In this document: in pieces, positions 58,055 through 64,000 of the stretch
Position numbering within the stretch: the stretch's first letter is position 1
Layout: each line of letters begins with the position of its first letter
Assembly (NCBI GenBank): GCA_030278955.1
Contig: JAOANR010000004.1
Span: forward strand, 21,274,976 to 21,338,975
Source of the DNA: Hygrophila difformis
Lineage: Eukaryota > Streptophyta > Magnoliopsida > Lamiales > Acanthaceae
Reading direction: 5' to 3'
Length of the DNA stretch: 64,000 nucleotides
The notes under the pieces: generated by a model
Told to the model about the DNA's origin: nothing
Database searches by the model: none
Seen by the model: the letters and a program-made list of their open reading frames with translations, nothing else
Position numbers and translations under genes: made by a program

Positions 58055-61000
58055 ATGAGCGAAAGAACAACTCGATCTTCAAGGCAACCTTTGCTTCCTT
58101 TTAACTGTGAACTTGAAAGAACAGCGAGGCTGATTAGAGAAAACGCTAGAAGGAGACAAAGAGATCTTGCAGAAGGGAATCTTTTGAAAATAACTGGAAT
58201 GGCAAACAATGGACAGAATGACGGACCCGGAAATTTACCAAACGGACAGCCAGAAAATCAGCATAACATACCACTTCGAGGACATTTCCAAGCTCCACAG
58301 AGAGCTGCTGCACCACAGTTTGTTCATCAGCATTACTTTCCACGTAACTTTGCTAATCCTGCTCCAAATCCTCAAGAAGAACAGTATCAACCATGGCAAC
58401 CAAATGTTGATCAGTACTTGGCTGGAACGGATGAAGAGGTTGATATACCACCTGGTATATTAAACTTAGCATCTTCCAGAGCATTTTATGGTTTGAGTGT
58501 TGAAGATCCACACTTACATCTCAAAAAGTTTGTTGAGTTGAGGAAGACAGTCAAAAAGGGGAGAGCTTCAAGAGAAAGCATTCAACTCGCAATATTTCCA
58601 TTCTCACTGGATGGGTCTGCTAAGGAATGGTATGACTTATTGAATGCTCAGCAGAAGGCTACTTGGCCAGAATTAGTTAAAAACTTCTTGCTCAAGTATT
58701 TTCTAGAAAGTAAAGTAGATGAATGGGTAGACAAGATTTCTAGCTTTAAGATGAGAAATGGAGAATCACTGAAAGATGCTCGAGACAGATTCTTTGATAT
58801 GCTTAAAAGATGCCCACAACATGGTATCTCAGAAAGAGACTTTTGAAGATCTTTTTCACAGGACTTACTCGTACTTGGCAGATGATGATTAATGCCACTG
58901 GAGGGGAACAATTACTCCAGATGCCACTTGATAGGGCTTGGTCAACAATAGACACCATGACTGCTAGCAGAGCAGTTCTTCAAGATGATGATCCTCCATC
59001 ACCAACAAGAAAGAGTATTGTTATCGATACAGACAAAAATGAGGAAAAATTTGCAGAACTCACTAAACAGATTGCTGAATTACAGTTAGCTCAGCAAACA
59101 AGTCAACAAATTCAGCATCAACAACAACAACCAAAGATGATTCTTCAACCCACTCCTATTGAACCAGTTTATCAATGTGGAATCTGTTCTGGACCTCATC
59201 ATAATGATCAATGCCCACAGCTTCAAGAAGCACCTAAGCAAGATGAAAGTTGTAATTACACTGGTTTTCAGAACAAGCATCCGAACTTGAGCTATGGTAA
59301 CACTCAAAATGCACAGAATGCACATCTATTGAATCCTCCTCAACAGAACCAGCAGAAGTTTCGTCCTCAGTAACAATTTTATCCTCAGCAGCAAATGTAT
59401 CCTCAGAGACCTCCTCAACAAATGAATAAGCAAAATAGGCCATATGGACCGTTTGCACCAATGCCTGCAAACTTTCCACCGCAACCAGTGCCACCAGCAC
59501 CTTATCCTGTTGTTCAAGACAATACTTACTCTCTAAAAGTTGAGAATACTCTGAAGGAGTTTATTTCTAAGCAGACTGAGACAAATAACCAGCTACAGGG
59601 TTCAATCAAAAGTGTTGAAAATTCAGTAACAGAGATGGCAACGTTACTACAGCAAAGAGAAAAGGGGAAATTACCAAGTTCTTCTGAAACTAATCCACAA
59701 TGTAAGGCAGTTACATTAAGGGGAGGGAAAGAAATTGTAGATCTTGAGTTTGAAAAGAAAAGAGAAAGGTTGCTGCAGCAGAAAAAGTTTTAAAGATGTC
59801 CAAATAATGGAGGAAGATGATCGGTTTGAGGAAAGGCGAATTCTTGAGGAAAAGGGTTTGGAAAAGAATATTTCAGAACAGTCATTTCCAAAGGAAAAAG
59901 AGGGAGGTAATAATATCCTTAACTCTACAGGCAACAAAAAGGATCCACTGGATGAACATATGCCTAGGGTACCATATCCTGGGAGACTCAAAAATGATCT
60001 TTAAGAAATTAAATTTAATAAATTTCTTGAAAAGATTAAGGCCATTGAAATCTCAATCCCTTTGGTTGAATTAATTGCAGAAATGCCCACTTACGCTAAG
60101 TTTCTTAAAGAATTGATTCCAGGGAAACGAAGCGCGGGAGAGCAGCAAATGGTGGTCCTAAACCAAAATTGCAGCCTGGTTCTTCAACAAAGGATTCCTC
60201 CAAAGCTTGAAGATCCAGAGAGCTTTACCTTGCCTCTGATTATCAACTCCAAAGAAGCTGGACGAGGGCTTTGTGACTTAGGAAACAGCATCAATGTAAT
60301 GCCACTTGCTATGGCCAGAAGGTTGGACTTAGGGAGGATGAGGCCAGTGAATATTACTCTCTTCTTTGCTGATCAGTCGAGTACCAGACAAGAAGGAATC
60401 ATTGAAGACGTCCTAGTGAGGACAGGAGGCCTATGTTTTCCAGCTGACTTTGTCATCTTGGACATTGATGAAAATGTCAGAATTCCTATCATATTAGGAA
60501 GACCTTTTCTGGTGACTGCAGGAGCTATGATTGACGCGAAGAACGGCATTGTTAAGCTTCATGTTGATGATCAGGAAGTTACCTTTGACATGATGAAAAT
60601 GTCAACATATCCTTTTAACGCTTTTGAAACCAATGTAATTGGGAAGGGAATAGATTCTAGCCCTATAGAGGGGGAAAATATTCTAGATTACTATGATCTC
60701 TTTACGACTGATGTAATTGTGAACAATCTCACCCCACACACAAATGGTGAAGATTCTACTTTTGCTTACTTGTGCGCGGTTAGATTCGCTGATCCTGAGA
60801 CTGGTGAAATCAAAGACGGATCAGAAAGTGAGGATATGACATATTCAGAGCAGTCTGAGGATGACATTGATAAAACAGATCCTTCAAAGGAAGGATCTGA
60901 TTTAAAGTTGGAAGTGCACACTCGAAGCAAATTAATTCCATTTATAGAAAATCCACCAGAGCTTGAACTTAAAGTATTACCAGAACATCTTAAGTATGCC

Positions 61001-63836
61001 TTCCTGGCAGACAAAAGAAGCTTCCGGTAATAATTTCATCCAAATTGAGTGAAAAACAAGAACAAGCTCTAGTGTGTATTCTTAAAAGTCATATTCAAGC
61101 AATTGCCTGGACTATAGCAGATATTAAAGGCATAAGTCCTCACATTTGTATGCATAGGATCCTGATGGAAGACGAGTATAAACCATCCAGACAACCACAG
61201 AGAAGGCTAAATCCACCAATGCAGGAAGTTATCAGAAAAGAGGTAATCAAGCTACTCGATGCAGGTATAATCTATCCTATTTCTGATAGCAAATGGGTAA
61301 GTCCAACACAAGTTGTACCTAAAAAGGGTGGAATTTGTATTGTGACTAATGAACATGGTGATGAAGTAGCCACAAGACCAGTAACTGGGTGGAGAGTTTG
61401 CATTGATTATAGAAAATTGAATACTGCCACAAGAAAAGATCATTTCCCTTGACCTTTTATTGATCAAATGTTAGAAAGATTGTCAGGTAAACCATTTTAC
61501 AGCTTTTTAGATGGCTATCTGGTTATAATCAAATAGTTATTGCTAGTGAAGATCATGAGAAAACAACTTTTACTTGCCCATATGGAACATTTGCTTACAG
61601 AAGAATGCCCTTTGGACTATGTAATGCTCCTGCCACTTTTCAAAGATGCATGATGAGTATCTTTTCTGATTTTATTGAAAAATGCATTGAAGTGTTTATG
61701 GATGATTTTACTGTTTATGGAACTGACTTTGAGGACTGTTTACAAAATTTGTGAAAAATTTTGCAGAGATGTGAGGACACTAACATGGTTCTTAATTGGG
61801 AAAAGTGTCATTTCATGGTTCAAGAAGGAATTATCCTAGGACACAAAGTATCCAGAACAGGAATAGAAGTAGACAAAGCTAAAGTTTCTGTGATAGCAAA
61901 TTTACCACCTCCTAAAACAATCAAGGCCGTAAGAAGTTTTCTTGGTCATGCTGGTTTTTACAGAAGGTTCATAAAGGATTTTTCTAAAATAGCAAGACCC
62001 TTATGTAACCTTCTTCATAAGGATGTTTCATTTAGCTTTGATGAAGATTGTTTAATTGCTTTTAAGACCTTGAAGGATAAGCTGATCACTGCACCCATAG
62101 TTCAATCTCTTGATTGGAATCTACCATTTGAACTTATGTGTGATGCTAGTGAGAATGCAGTGGGTGCAGTATTGGGGCAGCATAAAGAAGGCAAACATCA
62201 TGTCATTTATTATGCCAGTCATACTCTTAATGATGCTCAGATAAACTACACCACTACATAAAAGGAAATGTATGCTGTAGTTTTTGCCTTTGATAAATTC
62301 AGACAGTATCTTATTGGAGCTCAGACTATAGTTTACACAGATCATTCTGCATTAAGATATCTTTTCTCAAAGCAAGAAGCCAAACCAAGGTTGATAAGAT
62401 GGGTTTTACTTTTCCAAGAATTTGACATTATTATTAAAGACAGAAGAGGGAAAGACAATGGAGTAGCAGACCACCTTTCAAGATTGGAAGAGAAAACAGA
62501 AAAGGAGGAAGTTGTAAATGACAAATTTCCAGATGAACAGTTGTATGCTTTGCAGTTGCATCAATTTGATTGTCCTTGGTTTTCAGACTTTGCTAATTAT
62601 TTGGCTTGTAAAATTGTTCCAAAATTTAAAGACTCTCATCAGAAGTCAAGATTCTTCAGAGAGATTCAGAAATACTATTGGATGACCCCTTTTTATTTAA
62701 ATTTTGTTCTGATCAGGTTATCAGGCGCTGTGTTCATGAGAAAGAAGGATTTCAAATTGTTAGGAAATGTCATGAGAATCCTTTAGGAGGCCATCATGGC
62801 CCTGCTAGAACTGCTAGATTGTGGGTTCTTTTGGCCAATTATCTTTTTGGATTGTCAGAAACTTATAAAGACGTGTGACAGGTACCAAAGATTGGGAAAT
62901 ATTTCTATGAGGGAAGAAATGCCTCAAAAATGAATCTTAGAAGTAGAGATATTTGATGTCTGGGGAATTGATTTTATGGGACCTTTTCCCCCTTCATTTG
63001 GTAATCATTACATTCTAGTAGTTGTTGACTGTCTAAAAATGGATTGAAGCAGTGGCTTTGCCTAACAATGAAGCCAAACAAGTTACTAAATTTCTGCAGA
63101 AGATCATTTTTACCAGGTTTGGAGCCCCTCGTGCCATTATATCAGATGGAGGATCTCACTTTGTGAATAAACTCTTTGAGAAGTTGCTTAAGCAATATGG
63201 TGTACATCATAAAGTTAGATCACCATACCATCCTCAGACAAGTGGACAAGTCGAGGTATCTAACAAGGAAATTAAGCATATTTTGCAGGCTTCTGTAAAT
63301 GTTACAAGAAAAGACTGGTCAAGGAAACTGGATGATGCATTATGGGCATACAGAACTGCTTTTAAGACTCCTATAGGAATGTCTCCTTACAGATTAGTTT
63401 TTGGAAAAGCTTGTCATCTTCCAGTTGAGCTAGAACACAGAGCATATTGGGCTATTAAGATGCTTAATATGGATGTTCAGCTGGGACAAGAAAAGAGGAA
63501 ATTTGATCTGTCTAAATTGGAAGAGATGAGACTGGAAGCATATGAAAGCAGCAAAATTTACAAAGATCGAACCAAGAAAATTCATGATTCAAAAATAAAC
63601 ATAAAGAATTTTATGTTGGTGAATTGGTTTTGCTTTATAACTCTCGTTTGAAATTGTTTCCAGGAAAACTGAGATCAAGGTGGACAGGGCCATTTCCCGT
63701 TGTAGCTGTTCATGAAAATGGAGCCGTCTCAATCATGCTTAATGAAGGAGAAAAGACAGTAAATGGACACAAGCTTAAAGAATATATTGGTCAACAAGAT
63801 TTAAATATTCAAACTGAATATTTGGATAATCCATAG
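58055..63836 (+). pseudogene. gag-pol: Athila-type gag-pol, multiply broken
   Basis: Gag from ATG 58055, chosen because MSERTTRSSRQ fits Athila gag starts. Gag core about 58440-58840; zinc-knuckle-like CGICSGPHHNDQC about 59176-59215; Gln/Pro-rich region; protease with DLGNS near 60269; RT near 61170-61740 with FMDD; RNase H near 62140 (DASENAVGA); integrase with zinc region near 62750-62880, core near 62950-63300 (DFMGPF, SDGGSHF); C-terminal GELVLLYNS...RWTGPF region ending at TAG 63834-63836. Breaks seen: frameshift near 58840, TAA 59371, shift near 59780, TAA 60002, shift near 61015, TGA 61450, shift near 61518, TGA 61752, TAA 62259, several shifts 62680-63050 and one near 63630. No functional product expected. 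Confidence 0.9.
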
Positions 63837-64000
63837 TTCTCTGAATTTCTATATTAAAAAAAAAATAGGGGGGTGGGGTACTACCCAGGTTAACTGAGTA
63901 GTATTCCCCTTTTCTTAAGAATATTACTAATTTTTCAATCTTTTTTGTGTTTTTCAGGATTTCAAGAAATGAAGTTGTGATGAACTAAGAAGGAAAAGAA
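63837..64000 (+). other. Region after Athila pol: purine run and hairpin
   Basis: An A-run is followed by TAGGGGGGTGGGG (63866-63878) and a hairpin pairing GGGG and TACTAC (63875-63884) with GTAGTA (63898-63903) and CCCC (63906-63909). No gene begins before the window end. This is where Athila elements change from pol to the env-like region. Confidence 0.6.

Larger units (their letters stand above)
57288..64000 (+). mobile_element. Athila-type Ty3/gypsy element (A), 5' LTR part to gag-pol end
   Basis: LTR end, tRNA-Asp PBS, gag, protease, RT, RNase H and integrase in order, all in plus orientation with Athila-style gag (MSERTTRSSRQPLLPF start) and integrase sequences. The remainder (any env-like ORF, polypurine tract, 3' LTR) lies beyond the window. 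Many stops and frameshifts show it is the oldest element here, consistent with being host to other insertions. Confidence 0.88.

Overview
The window is repeat DNA from a flowering plant nuclear genome, probably a large one. I see no host gene, rRNA or tRNA gene. Everything legible is LTR retrotransposon sequence: Ty3/gypsy chromovirus gag-pol with a C-terminal chromodomain, primer-binding sites matching plant initiator tRNA-Met and tRNA-Asp, Athila-type gag-pol, and giant LTRs. The species cannot be told from this sequence.

Layout. (B) 1-22269, plus strand: a Tekay-type chromovirus whose 5' LTR is cut by the window edge. Its gag-pol is split at base 4349 by (C) 4350-18898, a non-autonomous element with 5.9-kb LTRs and a 2.8-kb non-coding interior, flanked by the 5-bp duplication AAGAC. 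(A) 22270-22449 and 57288-64000, plus strand: what appears to be the disrupted 5' LTR and then the decayed gag-pol of an Athila-type element that hosts much of the rest. (D) 22450-48515, minus strand: a 5'-truncated chromovirus remnant, itself split by (E) 22506-44947, a second giant-LTR element (4.8-kb LTRs) flanked by the duplication CCTAG. (F) 48516 to about 51620, plus strand: a segment carrying a broken gene for a 'putative plant transposon protein'. (G) about 51620-57287, minus strand: another chromovirus that has lost pol and most of its 3' LTR.

C and E are related. They share a tRNA-Asp PBS, LTR ends (TGATAATGG...GTTTCA) and internal 3' regions, and part of their U5 resembles the Athila LTR at 57.3-57.9 kb, so an Athila-like element is the likely source of their replication proteins. 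C codes for nothing. E lacks gag-pol but carries a roughly 1,400-codon, intron-containing gene ending in a region that resembles the putative plant transposon protein family; the same region recurs in F.

The most unusual signals are: a precise duplication / inverted-triplication rearrangement inside E; palindromic hairpin arrays whose stems vary between copies while pairing is kept; fossil copies of the PBS-leader junction inside the LTRs, suggesting how the LTRs became so long; repeated hairpin / polypurine / splice-acceptor modules in the interiors; a cluster of perfect dyads in C; and a block of about 190 bp almost unchanged between the two LTR families. Reading-frame breaks are described where visible; none was repaired.
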